Assembly: GCA_052180195.1 (NCBI GenBank)
Contig: CP197469.1
Strand: one strand, 5' to 3'
Length of the DNA stretch: 64,000 nt
Source: Gottfriedia sp002574545
Lineage (GTDB): Bacteria > Bacillota > Bacilli > Bacillales > Bacillaceae_G
The stretch's first letter is position 1. Every line of letters starts with the position of its first letter. Made by a program: the position numbers and the translations under genes. The notes beneath the pieces were generated by a model, which made no database searches, was not told the origin of the DNA, and saw only the letters and a program-made list of their open reading frames with translations. Below, in pieces: positions 34,096 through 43,419 of the stretch.

Positions 34096-36198
34096 TTATA
34101 ATTCCTTCACAGAAATATCAGATAGTATTGTTTCTCCTTGTTCTAACATTGCAAATCCAAACATTCCTCGATTAAATCGATCGTGCTCAAATGAGAGAAT
34201 TTCTTCATTATTAATCGATAAAAAGATTTCATTCCCTTGGCACTTCAATTCAAACTGGTACTCTTCATCATGTTTCCATTCAAAAGGAACAGAGTGAATT
34301 CGTTCAATTCCAAAATCTTTCGCAATGAGTGAAACTTGATTTTCCCCATCAAAACCTACTTGGTAATGACGTTCTACTCCGGATGCTCTAAATAATAGAT
34401 TGTGAGAGTCACCTTTCTTTGGAATAATGGATGCATTAATGATTACATCCTTTAAATAATAGTTTCCTGTAAATGCTGCACAGTCTGTTAAACTCGAAAC
34501 TTTCATTCTCCCGTTTTCTAAGGTCCACTCTCCTCTATGATGAGAAAAAGGGGTTACACTAAGAAATTCGACAGCTTGTTTTGAAAAATCAATTGAATAA
34601 CATGACTTACCAAAGATACGGAATTCATCAACATATAATTTTCCAAAAGCTCTTTTTGTTAGTTCTGAAGGACTTTCTAGAATAAAGCCTACTTCATCAA
34701 TTAATTCCCCATCAGTATCTGGAACTATAAATTCAATTGAATTCCATTCACCATTTATCAGTTTAATAGAATTCAGTTTTACAGTTTCTTTTGAATAAGT
34801 ATTTCGAATATATGGAGTTAAAATAAAGTCTTCACCTTGAATTTTATCTGAATAGATTTTTAAAGAGACGTTTTGTCCGCTATAAATCTGAGGTGCAAAG
34901 GTTGGTTTGTATTTTTCATCATTAAATTCTTCTCTTCTATAGAAAGGTTTATAGAAAATTTTACTGCTTTCACCTTTTATCATTCTGTCGATAAAGATTT
35001 CAAGTGATCCATTCCTTTTATACCCTTGCCCGGAGTTGTGTCTTAAGAAAGTTTTAAAAGGGAAGTCCGTTTTGAATCCATGTGTCGAACCTGGTAAAGT
35101 GAAATCAAAATAAATTTCTTCTTCTCGATAACTATCGATTAAATCTACAGGAGGCTCTTGATTTGCCATCTTGTATCCTAATATTGCTAGCGATTTAGAG
35201 AATGTAGGGATATCTAAAATATTTAAATAACCAGAAACGCTTGATGTAGCGATGAAATCATTAATTGGTTTTCGATAATGATCTGCTATTTTGTTAATCC
35301 CAGTAAAAACGCCTAAAATTGTCCCAACATTTCCAGCATTGCAATCTGTATCCCAGCCACACATTGTTGCAATTTCTATTGTTCTTGCAAAGTCACCATT
35401 TCCATAAAGTAAAGATAGGACACAAACACCTGCATTTGGAATAATATGACAAATCCCAGGGTATTTATCATATCCCCATTCGTCCTCTAGATATTGACGG
35501 CAAAGACGGAAGTCGTTTGGTACCTGCTTATAAAAATCAAGAACTGCTCTAACAACTAATGCATAAGTAGAATCTTCTGGAATTTCTTTTAAGCCGGCTT
35601 CAATAATCTCATTAATCGATTTTGCAGAAAATGCTTGAGCGATACATGCAGCAATAAATCTGGCTCCAAATAATCCGTTTTTATCATGCGACACACTTGC
35701 TGCAGTCTCAGCATAATCAGCTGCTTTTTTTGGATTATTTGGAAACAATAACCCCCAGCTATCAACGAATATTTGTCCACCAATTTGCTCTGCAAGGACA
35801 ATTCCATTTACTTCTGCAGAACCAGATTTTGGAGCAGAAATACCTTTTTTCAAATTATTATAGGCAGTATGTTCAGTGCTAATTCCTTCACCGCCCCACC
35901 AAAACATTCCGATTCCTTCGCGTGTATAGTTCAACCATGCACGGCCTACATCATCTGGAGTTAATTCACGATCTTTCGCATCATCATATAATGCTCGAAG
36001 GAAAAACACCGGTCCATTCGCATCATCATCTGCTGAAAAAGTTTTATAATCTTTTAAATATCCCTTTATATCGCCATAAACGTCCTGAATTAGTTCTGGT
36101 GTCCACTCAGTAGGCTCTACTGGAGCACCAAGACGGATTCCGACATTCATTCCTAAAAATCCAGCATATACCTTCTCTAAATAATCATTCGAAATCAT
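34096..36198 (-). CDS. ADP-ribosylglycohydrolase-family protein with C-terminal lectin-like domain
   Basis: A protein of about 700 residues. The N-terminal 340 or so are an ADP-ribosylglycohydrolase (DraG-like) domain with metal-binding 'SADDDANG' near 57-59 and 'CGWDTDCNAGNVGTILG' near 283-285, both intact. The remaining 350 or so residues are beta-rich, with a closing 'YQVGFDGENQVSLIAKDFG' and 'LSINNEEILSFEHDRFNRGMFGFAML' pattern typical of concanavalin-like/DUF1080-type carbohydrate-binding domains. No signal peptide. It probably hydrolyses an N- or O-ribosyl-type glycosidic bond in an imported compound. It is the last intact gene of the operon. GTG 36207 is an alternative start; ATG 36198 fits the GGAG site better. 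Confidence 0.82.
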   Translation of the reverse strand: MISNDYLEKVYAGFLGMNVGIRLGAPVEPTEWTPELIQDVYGDIKGYLKDYKTFSADDDANGPVFFLRALYDDAKDRELTPDDVGRAWLNYTREGIGMFWWGGEGISTEHTAYNNLKKGISAPKSGSAEVNGIVLAEQIGGQIFVDSWGLLFPNNPKKAADYAETAASVSHDKNGLFGARFIAACIAQAFSAKSINEIIEAGLKEIPEDSTYALVVRAVLDFYKQVPNDFRLCRQYLEDEWGYDKYPGICHIIPNAGVCVLSLLYGNGDFARTIEIATMCGWDTDCNAGNVGTILGVFTGINKIADHYRKPINDFIATSSVSGYLNILDIPTFSKSLAILGYKMANQEPPVDLIDSYREEEIYFDFTLPGSTHGFKTDFPFKTFLRHNSGQGYKRNGSLEIFIDRMIKGESSKIFYKPFYRREEFNDEKYKPTFAPQIYSGQNVSLKIYSDKIQGEDFILTPYIRNTYSKETVKLNSIKLINGEWNSIEFIVPDTDGELIDEVGFILESPSELTKRAFGKLYVDEFRIFGKSCYSIDFSKQAVEFLSVTPFSHHRGEWTLENGRMKVSSLTDCAAFTGNYYLKDVIINASIIPKKGDSHNLLFRASGVERHYQVGFDGENQVSLIAKDFGIERIHSVPFEWKHDEEYQFELKCQGNEIFLSINNEEILSFEHDRFNRGMFGFAMLEQGETILSDISVKEL

Positions 36199-36231
36199 TT
36201 CACTCACTCCACTTCCAGGTTACACTTTTGA

Positions 36232-37380
36232 TCACAGTAATCTTTTTCTTTGTTCATTTAGATGTAAATCTTGTAAAATAATCTCTTTTGCAACTTCAGC
36301 AAATCGATCTGATAAGTCGGTTAAGTTCATTTTATTTTTCGATTCTAATAGTCGAATATCTTCTTGGTGAATCACTTCAGACCCGTACTTAGCTCCGAGA
36401 ATTACGCCAATCATAACACCAATTGAATCAGTATCACGCCCCGAGTTGATTCCATCGTAAATCGATTTATAGAATTCACCATTATTTAAAACGATAAATG
36501 CCAACGCCATAGGTAGTTCTTCAATTGAAAATAATCTACTTGGTGTGTAATGGTTTGATGGAATGCCAACTTTCTCAATTTTTCGATGCACATCATCTTT
36601 CATTGGTGAAAATTTAGTTAGGACGCTTTGCAATGTTTCAATGACTCGATCCATTTCTGCATGCTCTGATCGTAGTTTTCTTGCCGCTTCAGTCATTTCT
36701 ATAATCGCTTGTTTTGTACCGTCTTTAGCATAGTAAATAGCTGTCTCGACAATTTCATCAATACTCACGCTATCCTCAAAAGCCTTTGCAACACATGCAG
36801 CTAATACCCCTGCCGCTTCAAGCCCATAACTACTTTGATGGCCCATTGCAAAAAGAATGGCCTCATCATAAGCTGATTTCGGATTACCTGCATTAACGAT
36901 TCCAATTGGAGCAATGTACATAGCTGCTCCACAATTTATCATATTTCCAATTCCAGCTTCTCTTGGATCACAATTAGCTAAAACATGTCGCATGAAAATG
37001 TATTTTTCAGGATAAAATAGACGATCAATAATGAATGCTTCGCGACCAAATTCAGGAATATATGTCTTCTTATAAGCAATCTCTTTTACGAATTCATTCC
37101 CTACATCGTAGGCATCAAGATGTCTTTTTTCCTTTAAATAAACATTAATTAAGCTTGCGGTCATCAAGGTATCGTCTGTTACGATACCTTGTCCACGCAT
37201 TTTACCAAGAGTCACTTCAAATGGAGCATCTTCTTTATACCAACTCGTATTCAATGATTCTACTCGTCTATATTTCTCTTTTATTTCTTCATAGGTCAAC
37301 TTTTCAATTGGTGCCCCTAGTGCATCACCCAAGGCTGTTGAAAGAATAACACCTCTTACACGATCCTGAAACGAAACCAT
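36232..37380 (-). CDS. ADP-ribosylglycohydrolase-family protein
   Basis: A 382-residue DraG/ARH-like hydrolase. The metal-site motifs are canonical: 'VTDDTLM' (Asp69, Asp70, Thr71) and 'SGRDTDSIGVMIG' (Asp316, Asp318). The N-terminal 'DRVRGVILSTALGDALGAP' is the family opening. Members remove ADP-ribose or ribose-like groups from arginine, serine or small molecules, and many bacterial ones found in sugar-uptake operons have no known substrate. It lies between the binding-protein gene (13 bp) and the second glycohydrolase (24 bp), with a GGAG site. Confidence 0.9.
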   Translation of the reverse strand: MVSFQDRVRGVILSTALGDALGAPIEKLTYEEIKEKYRRVESLNTSWYKEDAPFEVTLGKMRGQGIVTDDTLMTASLINVYLKEKRHLDAYDVGNEFVKEIAYKKTYIPEFGREAFIIDRLFYPEKYIFMRHVLANCDPREAGIGNMINCGAAMYIAPIGIVNAGNPKSAYDEAILFAMGHQSSYGLEAAGVLAACVAKAFEDSVSIDEIVETAIYYAKDGTKQAIIEMTEAARKLRSEHAEMDRVIETLQSVLTKFSPMKDDVHRKIEKVGIPSNHYTPSRLFSIEELPMALAFIVLNNGEFYKSIYDGINSGRDTDSIGVMIGVILGAKYGSEVIHQEDIRLLESKNKMNLTDLSDRFAEVAKEIILQDLHLNEQRKRLL

Positions 37381-37393
37381 ATTTTAGAACTCC

Positions 37394-38863
37394 TTACTTA
37401 ATTTTGTCATTTGCATATTTAGTAAGCTCATCTCCACCAGCTTTTTTCCATTCCTTCACAAACTTATCGAAGTCACTTACTGGGCGTTTTCCTGTAATAA
37501 TATCAGTTGCGTACTCTTTATAAAGATTTTCCATCGCATCCCAATTTGCTATGAATTTCTCTGGTAAAATAAAACTATTATCTTGTGTATAAGATTGTTT
37601 AACTAATTCTTGTGATTTTAAAGCTGGCTCGCTTAAAAGTGGAGTTTTTAATGGTTGCTCTGTTTTAAATTCTGTTGGTTCCCAATATCTAGCAAACCAT
37701 TCACTATAATATTTATCTGTTAAAACAATTTGACCATTTTCAATTTTATATTCTTCATTTTCAAATCCTAGGCGATCTAGCATTTGACCTTTTGGACTTG
37801 CTAAGTAATCTAAAACTTTGAACACTAAATCTTTCTGTTTTGATTGAGAAGAAATCGCATAACCTCGAGATTCTTTTGTTACATCTGTCTCACCAAAACC
37901 TTGATAAATTCCTTTTGCAGCTGGAAGAACGACTAACTGAGCTTGTTTACCGTTCACTTGAGTCATTTTACTATTGTAAAGATCGATAACTTTACCATTT
38001 GTTCCGGTAATAATTGCAGCTTCCCCATCATAGAAAGCTTTTTCTTTTGTATCCCATTGCTTTGTTAAGTATTGAGGGTCTAAGATTCCATCTTTATAAA
38101 GCTTACTATAGTAAGCTAGTAACTCTTTTTCATTATTTGATACTTTTGAATAAACATATGTTCCATCACTATTTTTTAACCATGTTTGATTTAGTCCAAA
38201 TGCCATTTTAAACATAGAATCTAATTCCGAAATATCTCCTGCTGCTGTTAAACCATAAGCAGGTTTTTTAGCTCCTCCTGGATGTGTAGAAACTAATTCT
38301 TTTAAAAACTTATAATAATTATCTGTTGTAGGATTTGCCATTAATTCTTGAGAACTTGCCATCTTATCAAACCAGTCTTTTCGAATGACAGGTGTCTTTT
38401 TATCTAGAGGCTTAATCCATAATAAGTAAGGATAATTTTTTAATCTTTCTTGGTTATAAGGTTGAAGTAAATTTTTAATATACTTAGACTTATCAATATA
38501 AGGCGTTAACTTTTCTAATAGTTGTTGTTGTGAAATCTGCTGATCTCCACCTTGGAAATAAATTAAATCTGGAATATCTCCACCTGTTAATAATAGATTT
38601 AATTTTTCAGCATAATCACCTTGTGGAACTTCTACTAGTTTAAATTTTACATTTAAGTTCTCGTCTCTTTTTAAGGCTTTTTCTAATTCCCTGTAATATT
38701 TTACTGAAGCAGGATTTGATGGTGAATCGTCTTTTGCAACCACACGGATAATTGTTTTTCCATCGGATGTTTTGTCATTTGTATTCGTTGCTTTATCATT
38801 CGAACAAGCAGCTGATGTAATGACTAATAATGCACTAAAAATCAACATAAGTAATTTCTTCAT
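37394..38863 (-). CDS. Extracellular solute-binding lipoprotein (LplA type)
   Basis: A 489-residue carbohydrate-type binding protein. The lipoprotein signal ends in 'ITSAAC' (lipidated Cys20). The mature part has 'NVKFKLVEVPQGDYAEKLNLLLTGGDIPDLIYFQGGD', 'DKKTPVIRKDWFDKM', 'KEKAFYDGEAAIITGTNG' and 'YKEYATDIITGKRPVSDFDKFVKEWKKAGGDELTKYAND', the last typical of LplA/YtcQ-like proteins that bind oligosaccharides or glycoconjugates. It delivers substrate to the two permeases encoded just upstream. A strong AGGAGG site marks the start. The 52-bp gap before it may allow higher expression. Confidence 0.92.
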   Translation of the reverse strand: MKKLLMLIFSALLVITSAACSNDKATNTNDKTSDGKTIIRVVAKDDSPSNPASVKYYRELEKALKRDENLNVKFKLVEVPQGDYAEKLNLLLTGGDIPDLIYFQGGDQQISQQQLLEKLTPYIDKSKYIKNLLQPYNQERLKNYPYLLWIKPLDKKTPVIRKDWFDKMASSQELMANPTTDNYYKFLKELVSTHPGGAKKPAYGLTAAGDISELDSMFKMAFGLNQTWLKNSDGTYVYSKVSNNEKELLAYYSKLYKDGILDPQYLTKQWDTKEKAFYDGEAAIITGTNGKVIDLYNSKMTQVNGKQAQLVVLPAAKGIYQGFGETDVTKESRGYAISSQSKQKDLVFKVLDYLASPKGQMLDRLGFENEEYKIENGQIVLTDKYYSEWFARYWEPTEFKTEQPLKTPLLSEPALKSQELVKQSYTQDNSFILPEKFIANWDAMENLYKEYATDIITGKRPVSDFDKFVKEWKKAGGDELTKYANDKIK

Positions 38864-38915
38864 TGTTTTTTTACCTCCTGATTTAATGTGTGTTCTTAAA
38901 AAATTAGACTAGAAA

Positions 38916-39794
38916 TTAATCTTTTACTCCGCCTTCAAGCGCACCTTTAGCGTAATATTTTAAAATTAATGGGTACAAAATGAGTAAAGGTATCATTGAA
39001 ATAATGATTGTCCCCGCCTGTAACGAAGAAAAATCTAGGTTAGCAATTTGTTTATAAGATCCACCAGTTAAGTTTCCAAGCATTGAAGTATTATCTCTCA
39101 TTACAACAAATTGTCTTAACACAACTTGTAATGGCCATTTATGTGGATCCGTAATATAAATGGTTGCTCTGAAATATTCATTCCAGTGATACACACCGTA
39201 AAATAAGCCAAGTGTTGCAAGTGCAGGTTTAGATAGAGGAAGCATAATTTTAGTAAAAATTTTGAAATGTCCCGCCCCATCTATTCTTGCAGCCTCTAAA
39301 ATACTATCTGGAACATCTTCAAAGAATCTCATTAAGATGAACAAATAGAATACATTGATTGCTTTGTAAAGAATCAAAGAAGAGTAAGTATTCAGTAATC
39401 CTAGATTTTTAACAAGCAAAAATTCCGGGATTAAGCCTGGTTCGAAAACCATTAAAACGATCAGAAAAACCATAATTACTTTTTTTCCTACAAAATTCGT
39501 TCTAGCTAACACATAAGCTGCCATTGCAGTCAAAAACAGATTTAATGCAGTACCAACGATTGTAATTAAAAACGTATTGAAGATACTGCGTATAATTAGT
39601 GGATTTGAAAGCAATATTTTATAATTAATCAATGAAAAACCTTCTGGTAAAATACTTAAACCTTTTAATTTATGTACTTTTAATGGGTCCGAAAGCGACA
39701 TTGCCAGTAAGTTTAATATTGGAATTAATATTGATAAAGATAATAAAAACAACACTAAATAGATAATCGTCCTTGTCAAATTAATCTTCTTCAA
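38916..39794 (-). CDS. Carbohydrate ABC transporter permease (LplC/YtcP type)
   Basis: A 292-residue permease with six transmembrane helices. The EAA loop reads 'SILEAARIDGAGHFKIFTKIMLPLSKPALATL'. 'LKYYAKGALEGGVKD' is the typical C terminus of LplC/YtcP-like proteins. It starts with TTG 39794, with a GGGAGG site. It pairs with the LplB-type permease to form the import channel; the ATPase is not encoded here and is probably the shared MsmX-type protein. Confidence 0.92.
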   Translation of the reverse strand: MKKINLTRTIIYLVLFLLSLSILIPILNLLAMSLSDPLKVHKLKGLSILPEGFSLINYKILLSNPLIIRSIFNTFLITIVGTALNLFLTAMAAYVLARTNFVGKKVIMVFLIVLMVFEPGLIPEFLLVKNLGLLNTYSSLILYKAINVFYLFILMRFFEDVPDSILEAARIDGAGHFKIFTKIMLPLSKPALATLGLFYGVYHWNEYFRATIYITDPHKWPLQVVLRQFVVMRDNTSMLGNLTGGSYKQIANLDFSSLQAGTIIISMIPLLILYPLILKYYAKGALEGGVKD

Positions 39795-39809
39795 ATCTAC
39801 ACCTCCCTA

Positions 39810-40712
39810 TTACCAAACACCTTTACCTGAAATCCTTTTTGAGATAAAGTGTGTTCCAAGAATTAAAACTACGCCAATTACACCTTTAAATAAACTAGCT
39901 GCTGTTGCATAGGAGTATTGAGCATTTAAAATACCAATTCTGTACACATAAGTATCTAAAATATCAACTTTACTAATAACAGAGTCATTAATTAAGTTAA
40001 ACACTTGATCGAATCCAGCGTTTAAAAAGAAGCCTAAATTTAAGATAAAAACAGTAACGATTGTACTTGTTAATTCTGGTAAAGTAATATATCTCATTTG
40101 TTGTAAACTAGATGCGCCATCCATTCTTGCAGCCTCATAAAGAGATGGACTGATTTTCATAATTGCAGCTAAGTAAAGAATCGAATCCCATCCAGATGAA
40201 CGCCACATTTCTGAAAAAACTAAAACCCAACGTATATGGTCCTTACTAGTCATAAAATCAACCGATGGTAGATGAAAAAAGTGACGAATTACATTTACGC
40301 CTCCATCTTGCGGATTTAATAAACTAATCCAAATACCGGCAATGACAACCCATGATAGAAAGTGAGGTAAATAAACAACTGATTGAACATACTTTCTAAA
40401 AGGCCCTGTTCGAACTTCATTAATTAAAAGTGATAATATAATAGGAATCGGAAAAATAAAGATGATTTTCATTGTACTGATCATCACCGTGTTTTTTAAA
40501 ACATCAAGGAAAGCCGGCGAGCTAAACAAAACTTTAAAGTGCTTCATCCCAACCCACACATTATCACCAATAATCCGATAGTCCTGAAAGGCAAGCTTCA
40601 TTCCTAGCAAAGGTATTACATTAAAAATAAAGAAATACACTATTGCTGGAAGAAGCATTAAATAAATGACCCAATCTTTTTTAATTTTCGATAACGTGGT
40701 CTTTGCCTTCAT
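39810..40712 (-). CDS. Sugar ABC transporter permease (LplB type)
   Basis: A 300-residue permease with six helices. Features are the opening 'WVIYLMLLPAIVYFFIFNVIPLLGMKLAFQDY', the EAA loop 'SLYEAARMDGASSLQQMRYITLPELTSTI' and the terminal 'SKRISGKGVW'. All fit LplB. Its start overlaps the 3' end of the kinase gene by 32 bp, so translation is probably coupled. It works with the LplC-type permease and the LplA-type lipoprotein. Confidence 0.92.
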   Translation of the reverse strand: MKAKTTLSKIKKDWVIYLMLLPAIVYFFIFNVIPLLGMKLAFQDYRIIGDNVWVGMKHFKVLFSSPAFLDVLKNTVMISTMKIIFIFPIPIILSLLINEVRTGPFRKYVQSVVYLPHFLSWVVIAGIWISLLNPQDGGVNVIRHFFHLPSVDFMTSKDHIRWVLVFSEMWRSSGWDSILYLAAIMKISPSLYEAARMDGASSLQQMRYITLPELTSTIVTVFILNLGFFLNAGFDQVFNLINDSVISKVDILDTYVYRIGILNAQYSYATAASLFKGVIGVVLILGTHFISKRISGKGVW

Positions 40713-41607
40713 GTTTCAACTCCTCTTTCCATAAAAGGTCTACTTCATTTCGATATGGCATACCGGTTTGAGCACCTTTTTTTGTAACAGATAAACCAGC
40801 TACAATCGTTCCGAAACAGATACTGTCATAAAGATTTTTGCCTTCTGCGATCGCTACAGCAAAGCCTCCAGAAAAAGAATCTCCTGCACCAGTTGTATCG
40901 ACTGGTTCTACCTTAATAACTGGTATGCGAATAATTTCTTGTCCATCATAATAAACAACACCATTTGTTCCACATGTAATTATTAATTGATTTGGATAGT
41001 CCTTAAGGATCTCTTCCATTGGCTGTTTGCTATCAAAAACAATTTCATATTCGTGTTCATTTGGTGTGATATAGGTGATCTGTTCTACTAAATGTTTTTT
41101 AATTTTTTGGGCAGGAGCAGGATTAACAATTATGATTTTTCCTTTTTCATGTAGTAAAGGAATTAAATACTCCATCAACTCAATTGGTGTTTCCATTTGG
41201 AATAATACAATATCATACGTGAGCAATTCGTCTAACACTCTAGTAATATAGTTAACATTTGTATATTCATTCGCTCCAGGAACAACTAGAATTCTATTCT
41301 CACTATTACAAATTTCGATAAATGCAACACCCGTATGGCTTTCTTCTACTAGATTTAAATTCTTTAGATCTACTGTTTCATTCTTCATATTTTCGATAAA
41401 GATTTCGCCAATCTCATCACTACCAACTGAGCCAAATAAAGCTACTTGAGCACCTAAACGAGAAGCAGCTACAGCCTGGTTAGACCCTTTACCTCCTACC
41501 GATAAAAAGAATTGATTTCCTAATAGTGTTTCACCGATTTCCGGTAATTTTTCTGCTTCAATAAAATAGTCGATATTAATACTACCTACAACTGCAATCT
41601 TCCTCAC
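40681..41607 (-). CDS. Ribokinase-like PfkB-family carbohydrate kinase
   Basis: A 308-residue PfkB-family kinase closest in pattern to ribokinase. The substrate-site signature 'VVGSINIDYFIEAEKLPEIGETLLG' and 'SVGGKGSNQAVAASRLGA' are near the N terminus. 'IIVNPAPAQ' and 'ITPNEHEYEIVF' are ribokinase-like, and the anion-hole/catalytic-base motif 'DTTGAGDSFSGGFAVAI' is intact. It should phosphorylate a free pentose such as ribose, or a related sugar, released by the glycohydrolases. It starts with GTG inside the DUF4387 gene (26-bp overlap). Confidence 0.92.
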   Translation of the reverse strand: MRKIAVVGSINIDYFIEAEKLPEIGETLLGNQFFLSVGGKGSNQAVAASRLGAQVALFGSVGSDEIGEIFIENMKNETVDLKNLNLVEESHTGVAFIEICNSENRILVVPGANEYTNVNYITRVLDELLTYDIVLFQMETPIELMEYLIPLLHEKGKIIIVNPAPAQKIKKHLVEQITYITPNEHEYEIVFDSKQPMEEILKDYPNQLIITCGTNGVVYYDGQEIIRIPVIKVEPVDTTGAGDSFSGGFAVAIAEGKNLYDSICFGTIVAGLSVTKKGAQTGMPYRNEVDLLWKEELKHEGKDHVIEN

Positions 41608-41932
41608 TAGTTATCTCCGCCTCATCAAAAGTAATCTTCATAAGCGGTGCATGTTGTTGCGCACCATATACATCTCTGTCTCCCACACTACCTGAAGAGA
41701 CATCTCTTTCAATCGTAATTTTGATTCCCAAAGCTTGATCAAAGAAAACAAAATGGTGAATCTGTTCTTCTCGTAAATTATATAAGTGACAAATTGTCTG
41801 TTTTGTAATCTTTCCAGAGTTTTTCACCATCTGGTATACATGTTCTGAATCAAATAAAATATCTAACGTTAATTCATATGGACCTGAATTTTTACTTCTA
41901 AGTACTTTTGCTAAATCAAATAATGTAGCCAT
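41582..41932 (-). CDS. DUF4387 family protein
   Basis: A 116-residue small protein. 'LFDLAKVLRSKNSGPYELTLDILFDSEHVYQMVKNSG' and 'DRDVYGAQQHAPLMKI' are the DUF4387 hallmarks. In many genomes this protein is encoded next to, or fused with, an AtuA/DUF1446 protein, as here. Its biochemical role is unknown; it probably forms a complex with the AtuA-like protein. It has a GGAGGG site 12 bp after the AtuA gene. A Cys-rich tail 'EDCSCR' overlaps the kinase gene. Confidence 0.88.
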   Translation of the reverse strand: MATLFDLAKVLRSKNSGPYELTLDILFDSEHVYQMVKNSGKITKQTICHLYNLREEQIHHFVFFDQALGIKITIERDVSSGSVGDRDVYGAQQHAPLMKITFDEAEITSEEDCSCR

Positions 41933-41944
41933 TACTTTGCCCTC

Positions 41945-43297
41945 CTACAAGTACTCGACTCGAAACGGATTATGATTAATTTCCATTAAATGATAAATAG
42001 AGAACTCGTATACCGCTCCAAATTCAACATCACTTGGTGCAAATGGGAATGCTAGATTCCCTGCAGTAGACTTACGTTTTTCATAACCAAAGTGTAAAAA
42101 AGTTGATCTGACTGTTGCACATATACTATTTGCTAGTTCTTGAGTCTTGGCAATAACCTCAAATAAAACACCAATTTCATGGCCATTAAATGACTCGATT
42201 TCTTTCGAGCCAAGAACTGCATTCATTCCATAATTTAAAAAGTTAATTTTGTAATCGTTTCGGTCAATTTCTGGATAGTATTCAAAAACTTGTTCCTTTA
42301 CACGATCCTCTATCTCATGAATGTTTTCGATTAAAATTGGATCCCTGATGCCTGCTATTACAAATGTTCGATAGGCAGCCTTTTTTGCACCTTCAAGTTT
42401 AATAAATGTCGTATCTTCAGGAATAAATCGGCTTTTCGAAACTTCAACAATACCATTTCCAACATCATGAAACTCACAGTCACTTAAATCTAATTTAAAT
42501 CCAGGTCCGTGTAGTAAGTATGGATGCTCTTTTTCATAAAACGTATGTGCTGCTACACTAATAGGGGTACACTTTCGTAATGGATTTAATGATTCAACTG
42601 TAAAGGACTTATCTTTTAAAACGCCTAAAATACTATCTTTTGTAGTTCCAGGTTCTGCGCACAGTGCACCACATTCTAAAATTTTGCCTAAATGATAAGC
42701 TAGGCCAGGATCTTTTTGATGATAAATTCCAATCGCTGCAAATGGTGATGGATCATAAGCTCGTCCGCAAATGATAATATCACTATCATTCTCTAAAGCT
42801 TCTAATATTGGTTCATGACCCATTTGGGCAACAATTCGAATCGTTTCCTTGATTGTCTCTTCCTCTAATTCAGGAATATTCTGACTTAAAGGTTTTATTT
42901 TATGCGCACGATTTGCTTCAATAATTTCCTCTTGTGTAAAATCAGCCCAAATCACTGCAACCTTAGCACTTAATTCTTTTTCTTTTAATATCTTTTTTAT
43001 AATTGCAATCGTTGATTCTAAATGAGGTCGCGCTCCCGCTCCACCAGCAGAACCTATAATAATTGGGATTTTTCTTGGAACACCATTCGTTATGATTAAG
43101 TCTAAATCTTTCATTAACGCCCGCTCACTAACAATCGAAACACCTGCACCTAATTTATGAGGGCCGGCATCCGTAGATCCAGCATCAACGACAATTCCAT
43201 GTATTTTATCTTTTAGTCCATTTAAAAATGAAGCGGCAGGAAATCCATACCCAAGCATCCCACATGGGGACAAGATTTTAATTTCTTCTGACATCAT
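41945..43297 (-). CDS. AtuA-family (DUF1446) protein
   Basis: A 450-residue protein of the AtuA/DUF1446 family. Typical text is 'ILSPCGMLGYGFPAASFLNGL', 'IVVDAGSTDAGPHKLGAG', 'IIIGSAGGAGARPHLESTIAII', 'DIIICGRAYDPSPFAA' and 'HLGKILECGALCAEPGTTKD'. AtuA was named from acyclic terpene (citronellol) degradation in Pseudomonas, but its reaction is not established. Here it heads a sugar-type operon with DUF4387, a ribokinase-like kinase and ADP-ribosylglycohydrolases, so it more likely acts on the aglycone or carbon skeleton of a ribosylated or sugar-like substrate. The promoter and operators lie just upstream. Confidence 0.9.
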   Translation of the reverse strand: MMSEEIKILSPCGMLGYGFPAASFLNGLKDKIHGIVVDAGSTDAGPHKLGAGVSIVSERALMKDLDLIITNGVPRKIPIIIGSAGGAGARPHLESTIAIIKKILKEKELSAKVAVIWADFTQEEIIEANRAHKIKPLSQNIPELEEETIKETIRIVAQMGHEPILEALENDSDIIICGRAYDPSPFAAIGIYHQKDPGLAYHLGKILECGALCAEPGTTKDSILGVLKDKSFTVESLNPLRKCTPISVAAHTFYEKEHPYLLHGPGFKLDLSDCEFHDVGNGIVEVSKSRFIPEDTTFIKLEGAKKAAYRTFVIAGIRDPILIENIHEIEDRVKEQVFEYYPEIDRNDYKINFLNYGMNAVLGSKEIESFNGHEIGVLFEVIAKTQELANSICATVRSTFLHFGYEKRKSTAGNLAFPFAPSDVEFGAVYEFSIYHLMEINHNPFRVEYL

Positions 43298-43331
43298 TTC
43301 TACCTTCTAACTTAGTCAATTTTTGTTTATG

Positions 43332-43345
43332 TGTAACCGGTTACA
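43332..43345. promoter_or_regulatory. LacI-type operator, downstream copy
   Basis: TGTAACCGGTTACA is a perfect 14-bp palindrome with the central CG typical of LacI-family operators. It lies in the leader, 35 bp before the AtuA start and 67 bp centre-to-centre from the second copy, which suits repression by looping or roadblock. Confidence 0.82.
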
Positions 43346-43395
43346 TACTCCTTAAAAAATAAAAGCTACTCTACAATAGCATTTTATCTCCATTG

Positions 43396-43415
43396 ATATG
43401 TAACCGGTTACATAT
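43396..43415. promoter_or_regulatory. LacI-type operator overlapping transcription start
   Basis: A perfect 20-bp palindrome (ATATGTAACCGGTTACATAT). It begins 4 bp downstream of the -10 box and covers the predicted +1, so repressor binding would block initiation. Confidence 0.85.
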
Positions 43416-43419
43416 GTTA

